NCBI GenBank assembly: GCA_900540305.1
Contig: UQFL01000002.1
Location: 1-64,000 of the forward strand
Length of the DNA stretch: 64,000 nucleotides
Reading direction: 5' to 3'
DNA from: an uncultured Oscillospiraceae bacterium
GTDB taxonomy: Bacteria; Bacillota; Clostridia; Oscillospirales; Acutalibacteraceae
Below the pieces are notes generated by a model. That model did not search any database, was not told where the DNA came from, and saw only the letters and a list, made by a program, of their open reading frames with translations. The position numbers and the translations under genes were made by a program. How positions within the stretch are numbered: the stretch's first letter is position 1; each line of letters starts with the position of its first letter. This document shows, piece by piece, positions 1-9,020 of this stretch.

Positions 1-71
1 TTTAATTAACTAATTAGATATTATAATATATAAGATGTCAAGTGATGAAAACCCACGCTAAACCCAACAAT

Positions 72-1700
72 TTACTCTGCCGCAATCAAAGCAGCGCCGA
101 GAGCGCCGCAAAACTCAGGATTTTCAGGAATAAATATTTTTGTTTTAAGAAGCTTTTCAAGTTCCGAAACAACTCCCTTGTTATTTGCAACGCCGCCCGT
201 CATCATAACTTTGCTCTTATCCTTTGCGCTTGAGAGAAGCGTATTCGTTTTTACGGCTACGCTTTTGTTTAATCCGTGGACTATATCCTCAACCGAGTAA
301 TTCTCTGCAATAAGTGAAACGACCTCACTTTCGGCAAAAACAGTGCACATACTCGATATGGTTAAGTCGTTTTTATAATTCAACCCTATTTTAGCCATTT
401 CGCTCATATCAAGTTCAAGCACTTTTGCCATATTTTCGAGGAATCTGCCCGTACCTGCGGCACATTTATCGTTCATAACAAATCCCGTTACCCCGCCGTT
501 TTCGTCAAGGCTGATAACTTTGCTGTCCTGTCCTCCGATGTCGATAATTGTTTTTACACCTTTGCACAAATGCTCGGCGCCCTTTGCATGGCAAGTTATT
601 TCCGTAACATCGTCGTTTGCAAAATCAATATTTTTTCTGCCGTAGCCAGTTGCAACTATATATGAAATATCATCAAAGGCTATACCTGATTTTTGGAGCG
701 CGTTTTTTGCACCCTGAGCGGCATTTGCACCCGTGCGCACCATAACATTTTTTACAATATTTTTGTTTTCATCAATAACAACAAGTTCTGTTGAAGTTGA
801 GCCGCTGTCTATACCTGCAAAATATTTACCTCTCATATCCCCTTTTGCCTTTCTGACATTTGTTTTGCAAACGGTTTCCGCAAAGCCCTCAAGCCTTGTG
901 AGTAACTGTCCGTATGACTGATTTGTAAAATCCGTTTCAATTCTTATAATCGGAGTTTTAAGATTTTTAAGGCGTGAATATTCAAAATCGTAATAGTCGC
1001 AAAACTTAATTGTGCTGTAAATAATTCCTGCGCAGTTTTCGTTTTCTGCAAGCATTTCTCTTGAACGAATATCCTGCATTCTCATACAAGGAGTCTGAGA
1101 AAAAAGAGCCTTTGTATACTTTAACATAATCTCTTCAAGAGGCTCGTCTGCCTTTGCGTCAATAGGTTTAACAGACCTGTTTTGAGCGCAGGTTAAATCG
1201 TAGATTTCCATTGAACCAAAGCATTTTTCAGCGGCGTCTAAAAGGGTTTTACTGCTTCTTGCTCCGAGTACGGCTATATATTTTCCTTTGGGTACACAAT
1301 TTTCATCATTAAACGATGACAGAAATAACTGAACATCGAATTTTTTACCTGTTTGATTTTCATAAAAGCTAATAAAATCTATCAAATCGTTTTTCAGCTT
1401 TTCCACGCCGCAGGCAGATGAGCAGGTTGGCAAGTCAAAACAATATGTAAACTTTGACTTATCATTCATAACAGCGTCTGCCGCACGCCTTGAACTGTCA
1501 CAGCAATTCATAAAGACAAGTTTATCAAAAACGCCTGAATGAATTTCCTCAAGCATCGCCTTGGCGTGAGAGCACATATTAGGGTGAAGAATATTTGAGG
1601 AATAATTGAAATTTTCGGCTTCCTTATTCATAAGTTCACACTTTTCGCCGAAGCCTGCAAGAATTTCAACTGGCGTGTATTTACAGTTATATCCAATCAT
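72..1700 (-). CDS. HgdB-like / BadF-type ATPase fusion (2-hydroxyacyl-CoA dehydratase activator family)
   Basis: The protein has 542 residues in two parts. Residues 1 to about 285 resemble the D-component of 2-hydroxyacyl-CoA dehydratases, with scattered cysteines and an end like IRIETDFTNQSYGQ. From about residue 292 a BcrA/BadF/HgdC ATPase follows, with AGIDSGSTST, DIGGQDSKV and NDKCAAGTGRF; its Cys residues match those that hold the bridging 4Fe-4S cluster of activators. Such activators use ATP to push one low-potential electron into a partner. The start overlaps the stop of the upstream HgdB-like gene by 4 bases, so the two are translationally coupled. No CoA-transferase or acyl-CoA dehydrogenase lies nearby, so the substrate is unknown; a double-cubane-cluster reductase is a possible alternative. 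Confidence 0.85.
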   Translation of the reverse strand: MIGYNCKYTPVEILAGFGEKCELMNKEAENFNYSSNILHPNMCSHAKAMLEEIHSGVFDKLVFMNCCDSSRRAADAVMNDKSKFTYCFDLPTCSSACGVEKLKNDLIDFISFYENQTGKKFDVQLFLSSFNDENCVPKGKYIAVLGARSSKTLLDAAEKCFGSMEIYDLTCAQNRSVKPIDAKADEPLEEIMLKYTKALFSQTPCMRMQDIRSREMLAENENCAGIIYSTIKFCDYYDFEYSRLKNLKTPIIRIETDFTNQSYGQLLTRLEGFAETVCKTNVRKAKGDMRGKYFAGIDSGSTSTELVVIDENKNIVKNVMVRTGANAAQGAKNALQKSGIAFDDISYIVATGYGRKNIDFANDDVTEITCHAKGAEHLCKGVKTIIDIGGQDSKVISLDENGGVTGFVMNDKCAAGTGRFLENMAKVLELDMSEMAKIGLNYKNDLTISSMCTVFAESEVVSLIAENYSVEDIVHGLNKSVAVKTNTLLSSAKDKSKVMMTGGVANNKGVVSELEKLLKTKIFIPENPEFCGALGAALIAAE

Positions 1701-2971
1701 TTTCTGTTCTCCAAAAGTTCAAGAAATGCCTGCATTCTTGTCACCGTCTGACCGTCGTTAACATTCTGAGAGTCACAGCCGTCACCGTCAAGCACAAGGG
1801 TGGGAAAGCCGTTTTTTTCAAATATTTCTTTAGCGTATGCGCTTGCACCCGCCGTCTGCTTGCATCCCCAATGGCAATACCACACAATTCCGTCAGCATC
1901 AAGTTCTTTAGCATATTTACGAACGGCGTTAACCCTGTTTTCCCTGCTGCCGTTGACTGTGTTGCGAAGAAGTCTGTCAGCCATAAAACGGTATGGGTTT
2001 TCTTCATCGAGGTTCACATCAAGAGCGTCAAACACCATATCACACGCAACTATTTCGCACCTATCCGTAAAATTTATAAGATTACGCAGTGCATCCTGCC
2101 AATAAGGAAGAGTATGCACCCACATAAGGCGCACGCCCTTGCGCTCTTTGGGCATGGCAGAAAGCTGAGAAATCATATCCCTGCTGTACTTTTCAGCCTC
2201 TTCTGTGCCGAGCATAACATGAGTTGCAAACACGGAGAGCATCTGAGAAGTCATTTCGTCTGAGAGATATCTATCCTTCTTCAATTCTATTATTTTTCTG
2301 AAATTTTCTATTGTGTTCTTGCTTCTTTTAACTACTTTCAAAAGTTTGTTTTCATCAAGTGTGAAACTGCTGTTTTTCTCTATAAAAGCGACCATTTCAC
2401 GAAGCTGATTTTCCACATAACATAGGTTTGATTCGCTGTAAACGGACGGCACATCAATCATAAAATGCGGCACGCCGTAATATTCGGCAACACGCCTGAA
2501 AGACAAATGGTTTACATCGCACGCAAGGCTTGTGTTGATTACAAATTTAGGTTTGGGGAGCACTCCTGTTTCAGCCATACCGATAAAAGATTTATGATAA
2601 GAACACAGCGTTTTCGGTGCTCCGTTATTTTCTGCTGTTTCAATAAATATTCTTTCGCTTCCCGCCGCCGCAAGATAGCAGGCAAGCGCCTCGGGAAAAA
2701 GCTGATAAACGCCCATTGCGTGCAGAATTTCACAGGGCAGATACAGACTTACAACAGCTGCTTTATCCCCTTTATTTAAAGGCTTTATGGCTGAATCTGC
2801 CGCCGCCCACTGCATATACTGCCTTGCAGGCAAAAGGAGTTTTGTGGGAAAATATTTACATTGAAGTCCTGCGGCAGTAAAAACAAAAGACAACTCTTTG
2901 AGCGCCTTTTCGGGCTTTTTCTGCGCAAGAGAATATATGTGATTTCCGAATATTTCAATAGCCTTATTCAT
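1697..2971 (-). CDS. 2-hydroxyacyl-CoA dehydratase (HgdB/D-component) family protein
   Basis: A 424-residue cytoplasmic protein of the HgdB/FldB/BcrB family, which carries 4Fe-4S clusters and performs radical dehydrations or reductions after activation. Conserved cysteines are visible in LPCEILHAMG, NTSLACDVN and CHWGCKQTAG. It is first in a two-gene operon with the activator fusion downstream (ATGA overlap). The usual partner subunit is not a separate gene; the HgdB-like half of the fusion may take that role. The ribosome site is weak. A TTGACA -35 box lies about 65 bp upstream. The substrate cannot be told from sequence. Confidence 0.85.
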   Translation of the reverse strand: MNKAIEIFGNHIYSLAQKKPEKALKELSFVFTAAGLQCKYFPTKLLLPARQYMQWAAADSAIKPLNKGDKAAVVSLYLPCEILHAMGVYQLFPEALACYLAAAGSERIFIETAENNGAPKTLCSYHKSFIGMAETGVLPKPKFVINTSLACDVNHLSFRRVAEYYGVPHFMIDVPSVYSESNLCYVENQLREMVAFIEKNSSFTLDENKLLKVVKRSKNTIENFRKIIELKKDRYLSDEMTSQMLSVFATHVMLGTEEAEKYSRDMISQLSAMPKERKGVRLMWVHTLPYWQDALRNLINFTDRCEIVACDMVFDALDVNLDEENPYRFMADRLLRNTVNGSRENRVNAVRKYAKELDADGIVWYCHWGCKQTAGASAYAKEIFEKNGFPTLVLDGDGCDSQNVNDGQTVTRMQAFLELLENRK

Positions 2972-3010
2972 AAAATTGCACCGTTACAAACTAATATTTC
3001 AATATATAAA

Positions 3011-3039
3011 ATAATTACATTAAATCGATCTGTTGTCAA
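3011..3039 (-). promoter_or_regulatory. Possible promoter for the HgdB-like operon
   Basis: A perfect TTGACA -35 (3034-3039, minus strand) sits 17 bp from a poor -10 AATTAT (3011-3016). The -35 is convincing and the -10 is not. Confidence 0.4.
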
Positions 3040-3077
3040 GATATATAAATATAACGATTTTAAATTTCGAGCGCAAC

Positions 3078-3113
3078 AAAGCCCTGTTCAGCAATGAACA
3101 GGGCTTTACTTTT
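3078..3113 (-). terminator. Terminator after lysC
   Basis: A 13-bp perfect stem, AAAGCCCTGTTCA and its complement, surrounds a GCAA loop at 3078-3107. It lies 22 bases past the lysC stop. The T-run on the minus strand is short (TTTGTTG). Confidence 0.75.
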
Positions 3114-3128
3114 TGCAATTTATAGATA

Positions 3129-4337
3129 TTAGTCGTTGGGGATAAATGCCTTGTGAACAGCGCTTACAGCTCTGTCAGCGTCCTCAGCGTTGATGATTAC
3201 TGAAATCTTGATTTCTGAAGTTGAAATCATCTGAATATTGATATTCTGAGCATAAAGAGCCTCAAACATCTTAGAAGCAGTACCGGGATGAGATTCCATA
3301 CCTGCGCCTACAATAGAAACTTTTGCAACATCAGTTGAGCACTTAAATTCTCTATCGCCTACGCCCTCCATTTCCTTGAGTGCTTCAATAGCAACAGGGC
3401 CGTTATCCTTTGATACAGTGAAAGTGAGGTCTTTTGTACCGTCTCTGCCTACTGACTGAAGAATAATATCTACATTGATATTTTTCTGTGAAAGCTTTGA
3501 GAATACTCTGAAAGCTACACCCGGATTGTCATCAAGACCAACAACTGAAATAAGGGCAACATCTGTGTCTTTTGTTACACCTCTGATAAGCATTTTTTCC
3601 ATTTTTACCTTCTCCTTAACGATAGTTCCCGGAATGGGATTTAATGATGAAAGAACTTCAAGTTCAACTGAATATTTTTTAGCCATTTCAACAGAACGGT
3701 TGTTGAGAACCTGTGCGCCGAGAGTTGCAAGCTCAAGCATTTCGTCATAAGTGATTTCTTCAAGCTTTTTAGCGCCCTCAACCTTTCTCGGGTCTGCTGT
3801 ATAAACGCCCTCAACATCTGTGAAAATCTGGCATTTATCGGCATGGAGTGCCGCAGCAATAGCAACGGCTGATGTATCAGAACCGCCTCTGCCGAGAGTA
3901 GTTAAATCGTCATATCTGTTAATACCCTGGAAGCCTGCAACAACGCATATATTATGCTTTGCAATCTCTGCCTGAAGGCGGTTTGTTTTAATATTCTTAA
4001 TACGAGCCGCACCGTAAACAGAGTTAGTATTAAATCCTGCCTGCCAGCCGAGAAGTGAAACTACCGGGAAACCAAGGCTTTCGATTGCCATTGCAAGAAG
4101 AGAGATTGAAATCTGCTCACCTGCCGCAAGAAGCTGGTCCATTTCACGCTTTGCGGGATTACTGTTTATTTCTTTTGCTTTTTCAATAAGGTCGTCCGTT
4201 GTATCACCCTGAGCAGAAACAACAACAACGACATCGTTACCCGCCTTATAGGTGTCTGTTACTATGCGGGCAACATTCATTACTCGGGCAGCATCCGCAA
4301 CAGAAGAGCCGCCGAATTTCTGAACTATAAGTGCCAT
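3129..4337 (-). CDS. lysC: Aspartate kinase
   Basis: Aspartokinase phosphorylates L-aspartate with ATP, the first step to lysine, threonine, methionine and diaminopimelate. The 402 residues fit a single-function enzyme. The kinase domain begins with the signature KFGGSS (residues 7-12) and includes the GRGGSDTSA loop near residue 150. Two C-terminal ACT domains (about residues 265-400) normally bind lysine or threonine as feedback inhibitors. It is third in an operon after the ACT-domain gene and hom, 18 bp behind hom, and is followed by a terminator. The gene begins MALIVQKFGG with a good AGGA ribosome site. Confidence 0.97.
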   Translation of the reverse strand: MALIVQKFGGSSVADAARVMNVARIVTDTYKAGNDVVVVVSAQGDTTDDLIEKAKEINSNPAKREMDQLLAAGEQISISLLAMAIESLGFPVVSLLGWQAGFNTNSVYGAARIKNIKTNRLQAEIAKHNICVVAGFQGINRYDDLTTLGRGGSDTSAVAIAAALHADKCQIFTDVEGVYTADPRKVEGAKKLEEITYDEMLELATLGAQVLNNRSVEMAKKYSVELEVLSSLNPIPGTIVKEKVKMEKMLIRGVTKDTDVALISVVGLDDNPGVAFRVFSKLSQKNINVDIILQSVGRDGTKDLTFTVSKDNGPVAIEALKEMEGVGDREFKCSTDVAKVSIVGAGMESHPGTASKMFEALYAQNINIQMISTSEIKISVIINAEDADRAVSAVHKAFIPND

Positions 4338-4355
4338 TGAAAATTATCCTCCGAA

Positions 4356-5573
4356 TTAATAATTTGTTACTTTGATAATATTGAGAACTTCTACGCCGTC
4401 AAGCTTTTCATCAAGCTTCTTTTCTGTCATAGAATCTGTGATAAATGCAACTTCGTCTGACGGCTGACCCTTTCTTGAAAGGAATTTTACATTATGGAAT
4501 TTGCTGAGAACATCGTGTTCAGAAAGCTTTGCTCTTACATAGAACGGCATTTCAATCTGAGTTTTGTAATCAACAACATAATCCTCTTCACCGGGACCCC
4601 AGCCGAATACTTTACGCTTCTCAACATGAGTTGCGCAGTCTGCCATATCGGCAACAACAGCGGAAGCTGTGGGAAGCTTACCTGCGCCTCTGCCGTAGAA
4701 GCATACATCGCCGACAGCGTCGCCCCTTACAAGAATGGCGTTGAAAACATCGCTTACACTTGCAAGCTGACTGCCGTTATAAACAACAGCGGGGCTTACA
4801 AACGCCGCAATATTATTATCATCTATATATTTAATCTGACCGAGGAGTTTGATAACTCCGCCGCCTGAATGAATATAAGAAACATCTTCTCTTGCGATAT
4901 TTGAAATACCCTCAGTAGCAACCTGGCTCGGATAAACATGCTTGCCAAATGCAAGTGAAGCAAGGATACAAACCTTTCTGCAGGCGTCATGACCCTCAAT
5001 ATCAGCTGTGGGGTCTTTTTCAGCGTATCCGTTATCCTGAGCGAGTTTAAGAGCATCGTCAAAGCTCATATCATCCTCAATCATTCTTGTGAGAATGAAA
5101 TTTGTTGTGCCGTTGAGAATACCTGCGATACCCTCGATATTATTAGCTGTAAGGCACTGCCACATGGGACGAATAATCGGAATACCGCCGCCAACGCTTG
5201 CTTCAAACATATAGTTTGTGCCGCTTTCACGGGCAGCAGAAAGAATTTCAAGACCCTTCTGCGCAACAAGCTCCTTATTTGATGTAACAACGGATTTTCC
5301 TGCCTTGATGAGTTTCATTGTGAAATCAAAAGCAGGATTAACTCCTCCCATTGTTTCAGCAACAACCTTGATTTCAGGGTCATTGAGAATATCGTTGAAA
5401 TCCTTTGTGAAAAGATCCTCGTGCGGATCTCCGGGGAAATCTCTGAGATCAAGAATTTTTGCAACCTCAAGTTCCTCGCCGCCTGTTCTTTTGGCAATCG
5501 TTTTTGCGTGCGATTCTATTACTTCTACTACACCGCTTCCTACGGTACCGTAGCCCATAACCGCTACTTTCAT
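4356..5573 (-). CDS. hom: Homoserine dehydrogenase
   Basis: Reduces aspartate semialdehyde to homoserine with NAD(P)H, the branch towards threonine and methionine. The 405 residues carry an N-terminal Rossmann motif GYGTVGSGV (residues 7-15), the family motif GILNGTTNFILT near residue 155, and a C-terminal ACT-like segment from about residue 330 (FYVRAKLSEHDVLSKF). The ribosome site AGGAGG is clear. It lies between the ACT-domain gene and lysC on the same strand, the standard Firmicutes neighbourhood. Asd and thrB/C are not in the window. Confidence 0.97.
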   Translation of the reverse strand: MKVAVMGYGTVGSGVVEVIESHAKTIAKRTGGEELEVAKILDLRDFPGDPHEDLFTKDFNDILNDPEIKVVAETMGGVNPAFDFTMKLIKAGKSVVTSNKELVAQKGLEILSAARESGTNYMFEASVGGGIPIIRPMWQCLTANNIEGIAGILNGTTNFILTRMIEDDMSFDDALKLAQDNGYAEKDPTADIEGHDACRKVCILASLAFGKHVYPSQVATEGISNIAREDVSYIHSGGGVIKLLGQIKYIDDNNIAAFVSPAVVYNGSQLASVSDVFNAILVRGDAVGDVCFYGRGAGKLPTASAVVADMADCATHVEKRKVFGWGPGEEDYVVDYKTQIEMPFYVRAKLSEHDVLSKFHNVKFLSRKGQPSDEVAFITDSMTEKKLDEKLDGVEVLNIIKVTNY

Positions 5574-5602
5574 AATTTAAACCTCCTAAAATGAGTTTTG
5601 TG

Positions 5603-6037
5603 TTAAATATTTATATTTACGGTTTTAACGCCGTTTATCTCCTTTAGTTTTGAGATGAGAGAATCTTCATCAACAGTCATTTCCGATATATACGCAGTAA
5701 GCTGAACATCGGCAATTCCGTTTTCGGGTACTTTCTGATTTATAGAAAGCACATTTGCGCCCACAAGATACAATTCGTTTGTAACTGCTGACAAAACGCC
5801 CTTAGTATCCAAAAGCTTTAGCGAAAGAGTAAGCATTTCGCCGTCATTTTGAGGATTATACTCAAAAACGCCGTCCTTATATTTATAATATGCAGACCTT
5901 GACAATCCCGCCATTTGTGCCGCTTTTGTTGCATTTGCGGCATCGCCGGAAGCAAGAAGTGCTTTAGCTTTTATAACTTTTGAGTAGACATCGGGCAGCA
6001 ACTCTTCATTAATAAGAAGATATTTAATTTTCGCCAT
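5603..6037 (-). CDS. ACT domain-containing protein (UPF0735/PheB-like)
   Basis: A 144-residue cytoplasmic protein with an N-terminal helical region that looks like a small helix-turn-helix (AAQMAGLSRSAYYKYKDGVF, about residues 37-56) and a C-terminal ACT domain (LSLKLLDTKGVLSAVTNEL). Proteins of this family usually precede hom and were once called chorismate mutase PheB by homology; most likely it senses an amino acid. The start at 6037 is chosen because GGTGG lies about 8 bases upstream; the longer frame to 6097 has no ribosome site. It is first in the operon with hom and lysC, behind a good promoter. Confidence 0.88.
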   Translation of the reverse strand: MAKIKYLLINEELLPDVYSKVIKAKALLASGDAANATKAAQMAGLSRSAYYKYKDGVFEYNPQNDGEMLTLSLKLLDTKGVLSAVTNELYLVGANVLSINQKVPENGIADVQLTAYISEMTVDEDSLISKLKEINGVKTVNINI

Positions 6038-6087
6038 TTTGTCCACCACCCGTACACAGTTGTATTGTTGTGAAACACACTTTAGAT

Positions 6088-6116
6088 ATAATATCACTTC
6101 TTATATAAATATGCAA
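6088..6116 (-). promoter_or_regulatory. Promoter of the ACT-hom-lysC operon
   Basis: TTGCAT (6111-6116), 17-bp spacer, TATTAT (6088-6093) on the minus strand, giving a leader of about 45 bases before the chosen start at 6037. This supports the shorter start, because the longer frame's start would lie about at the transcription start. Confidence 0.65.
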
Positions 6117-6229
6117 GTACAAATTTTAAATTTTTTAAATAATTCTTGATTAATAAAGTTTATTACTATATTATTGTAATAGAATATGTATATAAGTATT
6201 CAATAACACTAATTTAAAAGGATTAAATT

Positions 6230-7447
6230 ATGAGTGAAAAAACAGAAAAAAAGCGTGCCTTTTTAATTGAACTTTTGTTCCTAGGCGCAGTGCTCGGAAT
6301 TGTTTTCGTATTTTTTAAATACCTATTCTGGCTTACGGCCCCGTTCTTGCTTTCGTTTTTCTTTGCAGTAATTATGCAAAGACCTCTTAGAAAGCTTGAC
6401 AAGTTGACAAAAAACAAATGCCATGCGTTGTGGTCCGTACTGCTTGTACTGTTTACAATTCTTGTTATTCTTGTACCTATAATACTTATTTTATATAACT
6501 TGGGCGCTGAGATAAAAGAATTTGTAAATTACCTTACTACGCAGTTGTCGGATTTACCACATTTTCTTGAAGATCTACAAGAAATGCTGCTCAAATCACT
6601 CAGCTTTCTGCCTGACGGAATTTACACAGCAGTATCTCAAAAGATAACAGAAGTAATCGGCAATCTTGTAAACGGTTTTGACCTTACGGCTCTGGGCATT
6701 GATACCGGCACTATTACAAACACCATAACTACAGGTGTTACAGGCATTTACAATGTTGCTAAAAATGTGCCCTCAGCTATAATCGGCATAGTAATCGGAA
6801 TTGTTGCATGGATTCTTTTCACAAAAGATTACGACAGAGTTGTAAAATTTATTCAGCTTCAGCTTCCCGAAAACAAAAAAAATATCCTTGTTGAAATAAA
6901 ACAAGTATTTTCGCACACAATTCTCAAAATGATAAGAGCGTACGGAATTATAATGTTTATAACTTTCTGCGAGCTTTCAATAGGTTTCACTATTATGAGC
7001 GCAGTGGGAATTATGAGCAACAGCTATATTTATCTTATTGCTCTTGCCATTTGTATTTTCGACATTCTGCCCGTTGCAGGCTCCGGAGGAATACTAATTC
7101 CGTGGGCTATAATTTCTCTTGTTATGGGAAATGTTCCGCAGGCAGTAGGCTTGCTTATAATATACGCCGTAATAACAGTTATAAGGCAGTATATAGAGCC
7201 TAAAATCGTGGGCGATACACTCGGCGTAAATCCCCTTATCACACTTGCAGGACTGTATTTTGGTCTTAAACTTTTCGGTTTCCTCGGAATGTTTATTGTT
7301 CCGATTTCGATTATGACATTAAAAGCTTTCAATGACACTGGAAGAATTCACCTTTGGAATACTCTTGAAGAGCCTAAATCCGAAGACGACACCAACGATA
7401 AAAAGAAGAAAACTAAAAGCAAAAAGTTTTCTTTCAAAAAGAAATAA
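6230..7447 (+). CDS. AI-2E/YtvI-type integral membrane permease
   Basis: A 405-residue polytopic membrane protein of the AI-2E transporter superfamily. It has two hydrophobic hairpins near the N-terminus (residues 12-45 and 65-90), an amphipathic extracytoplasmic stretch (about 95-175), further membrane segments (about 183-200, 235-325) with the typical IFDILPVAGSGGILIPW and IEPKIVGDTLGVNPLITL motifs, and a very basic Lys-rich tail. In spore formers this family includes the sporulation protein YtvI, and the match in length and motif spacing fits that. Transport substrate is not known. It is a single gene with AAAAGGATT as ribosome site and a strong terminator downstream. Confidence 0.85.
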   Translation: MSEKTEKKRAFLIELLFLGAVLGIVFVFFKYLFWLTAPFLLSFFFAVIMQRPLRKLDKLTKNKCHALWSVLLVLFTILVILVPIILILYNLGAEIKEFVNYLTTQLSDLPHFLEDLQEMLLKSLSFLPDGIYTAVSQKITEVIGNLVNGFDLTALGIDTGTITNTITTGVTGIYNVAKNVPSAIIGIVIGIVAWILFTKDYDRVVKFIQLQLPENKKNILVEIKQVFSHTILKMIRAYGIIMFITFCELSIGFTIMSAVGIMSNSYIYLIALAICIFDILPVAGSGGILIPWAIISLVMGNVPQAVGLLIIYAVITVIRQYIEPKIVGDTLGVNPLITLAGLYFGLKLFGFLGMFIVPISIMTLKAFNDTGRIHLWNTLEEPKSEDDTNDKKKKTKSKKFSFKKK

Positions 7448-7456
7448 TCGGCACAC

Positions 7457-7490
7457 AAAAAACCGCAGTCAATGACTGCGGTTTTATTTT
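7457..7490. terminator. Bidirectional terminator
   Basis: Stem CCGCAGTCA/TGACTGCGG flanked by A-run and T-run, so it works on both strands. It separates the YtvI-like gene from the converging amino acid ABC operon. Confidence 0.9.
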
Positions 7491-7504
7491 GCTTATTGTT
7501 AAAT

Positions 7505-8287
7505 TTATTTTTCGTATGAGAGGAGAAATTCCTTTGTTCTCTCATATTTGGGATTTTCAAATACCTGCTGAGGTGTTCCCTCTTCAAGAATAACTCCGTC
7601 ATCCATAAAGATTACCTTATCAGAAACATCGTGCGCAAAACGCATTTCGTGTGTTACGATAACCATAGTCATACGGTCCGCCGCAAGGCTTTTGATAACC
7701 TTTAATATTTCGCCTGTTAGCTCAGGGTCAAGCGCGGAGGTGGGCTCATCAAAGAAAAGCACCCTCGGAGAGAGGCAAAGCGCTCTTGCTATTGAAACAC
7801 GCTGTTTCTGACCGCCAGAAAGCTCGCAGGGATAAGCGTCTTTTTTATCGGAAAGACCAACCTTTTCAAGCAGAGAAAGCGCTTTATTCTCAATCTCTTC
7901 ATTTATCTGTTTTTTATTGTGCTTATAATCGGGGTCTTCCTTTGCGAGAAGTTTAGGCGCAAGCACAAGATTTTCAAGAACATTATACTGAGGAAAGAGG
8001 TTAAAGTCCTGAAAAACAAGACCGAAATTTAGCCTGTTTTTTCTTATCTCTTTTTCAGATAATTTTCTTTTGTCAGAAGCGTCAAAAATCACATTGCCGT
8101 CAACAAGTATAGTGCCCTCGTCCGCTCTTTCAAGGAAGTTCATACAACGAAGGAGTGTTGTTTTACCGCTTCCCGAAGAACCGATAACAGACAGTACCTC
8201 GCCTTCTTCAAGAGAAAATGATATTCCCTTAAGCACCTCGTTTGAACCGAAACTCTTTTTAATATTGTTAATTTCAAGTATAGCCAT
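7505..8287 (-). CDS. Polar amino acid ABC transporter ATP-binding protein
   Basis: A 260-residue ATPase of the GlnQ/ArtP/HisP type that powers uptake. It shows Walker [10 protein letters not shown] (residues 36-44), Q-loop [17 protein letters not shown], signature LSGGQKQR, Walker [15 protein letters not shown] and switch His in VTHEMRF. The FNLFPQ and [12 protein letters not shown] motifs are typical of polar amino acid importers. It is last of three genes; permease and binding protein lie directly upstream. The exact amino acid carried cannot be read from sequence. Confidence 0.95.
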   Translation of the reverse strand: MAILEINNIKKSFGSNEVLKGISFSLEEGEVLSVIGSSGSGKTTLLRCMNFLERADEGTILVDGNVIFDASDKRKLSEKEIRKNRLNFGLVFQDFNLFPQYNVLENLVLAPKLLAKEDPDYKHNKKQINEEIENKALSLLEKVGLSDKKDAYPCELSGGQKQRVSIARALCLSPRVLFFDEPTSALDPELTGEILKVIKSLAADRMTMVIVTHEMRFAHDVSDKVIFMDDGVILEEGTPQQVFENPKYERTKEFLLSYEK

Positions 8288-8290
8288 AAT

Positions 8291-8947
8291 TTAACCCTTA
8301 TAATAATCCATTTTCTTTTCGATGTAGCTGAACAGCAAAGTAAGAATACCGCAGAATATAAGATAAAATGCGCCTGTGTAGAACAGAGGCCAAATAAGAC
8401 CTTCCATTTTGATATAAGTCTGCGCCATCCAAATAATCTCATAAACGGCAATAATTCTTGCAAGCGATGTATCTTTTACAAGAGTGATGATTTCGTTACT
8501 CATAGGAGGAACAATTCTCTTGATAACCTGAAACAAAACCACCTTAAAGAAAATCTGCGATTTAGTCATTCCGAGAACCTGTCCAGCCTCGTACTGCCCC
8601 TTTGGTACTGACTCTATTCCTCCTCTGTAAATTTCAGAGAAATAGCAGGAATAGTTAATAACAAAGGCAATCAATACAGCGTCAAAACGCTCCATCAAAT
8701 CCATCTTAAAAATAAGACCGGGGCCGTAATAAACAACGATAAGCTGAAGCATAAGCGGAGTACCTCTGATCACCCATACAAATGCTTTAGTAATATATTT
8801 AATTATTTTAATTTTGCTCATTGAGCCAAAGCTGACTATAAGTCCGAGCGGGAGAGCAAAAACTAAAGTCAGAAAAAACAGCTTTGCGGTAACACCGAGA
8901 CCCTCGAGCAGGCTTTTCGTTACCTCAATAAATAACTGCGTATCCAT
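8291..8947 (-). CDS. Polar amino acid ABC transporter permease
   Basis: A 218-residue HisM/GlnP-type inner-membrane permease, starting MDTQLF, with about five membrane segments. The inner-loop EAA motif reads GQYEAGQVLGMTKSQIFFKVVLFQ, the contact to the ATPase. The start at 8947 is chosen because AAAGG lies 10 bases upstream; the longer frame to 8965 adds six residues over that site. It sits 3 bp ahead of the ATPase gene. Only one permease gene is present, so the pore is probably a homodimer. Confidence 0.94.
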   Translation of the reverse strand: MDTQLFIEVTKSLLEGLGVTAKLFFLTLVFALPLGLIVSFGSMSKIKIIKYITKAFVWVIRGTPLMLQLIVVYYGPGLIFKMDLMERFDAVLIAFVINYSCYFSEIYRGGIESVPKGQYEAGQVLGMTKSQIFFKVVLFQVIKRIVPPMSNEIITLVKDTSLARIIAVYEIIWMAQTYIKMEGLIWPLFYTGAFYLIFCGILTLLFSYIEKKMDYYKG

Positions 8948-9020
8948 AAAACAAATACCTTTCACGAAAATTCGGGCAGGAGGCTTTCGCCTTCTGCCCT
9001 TTCATTTTTATGATTATTTA

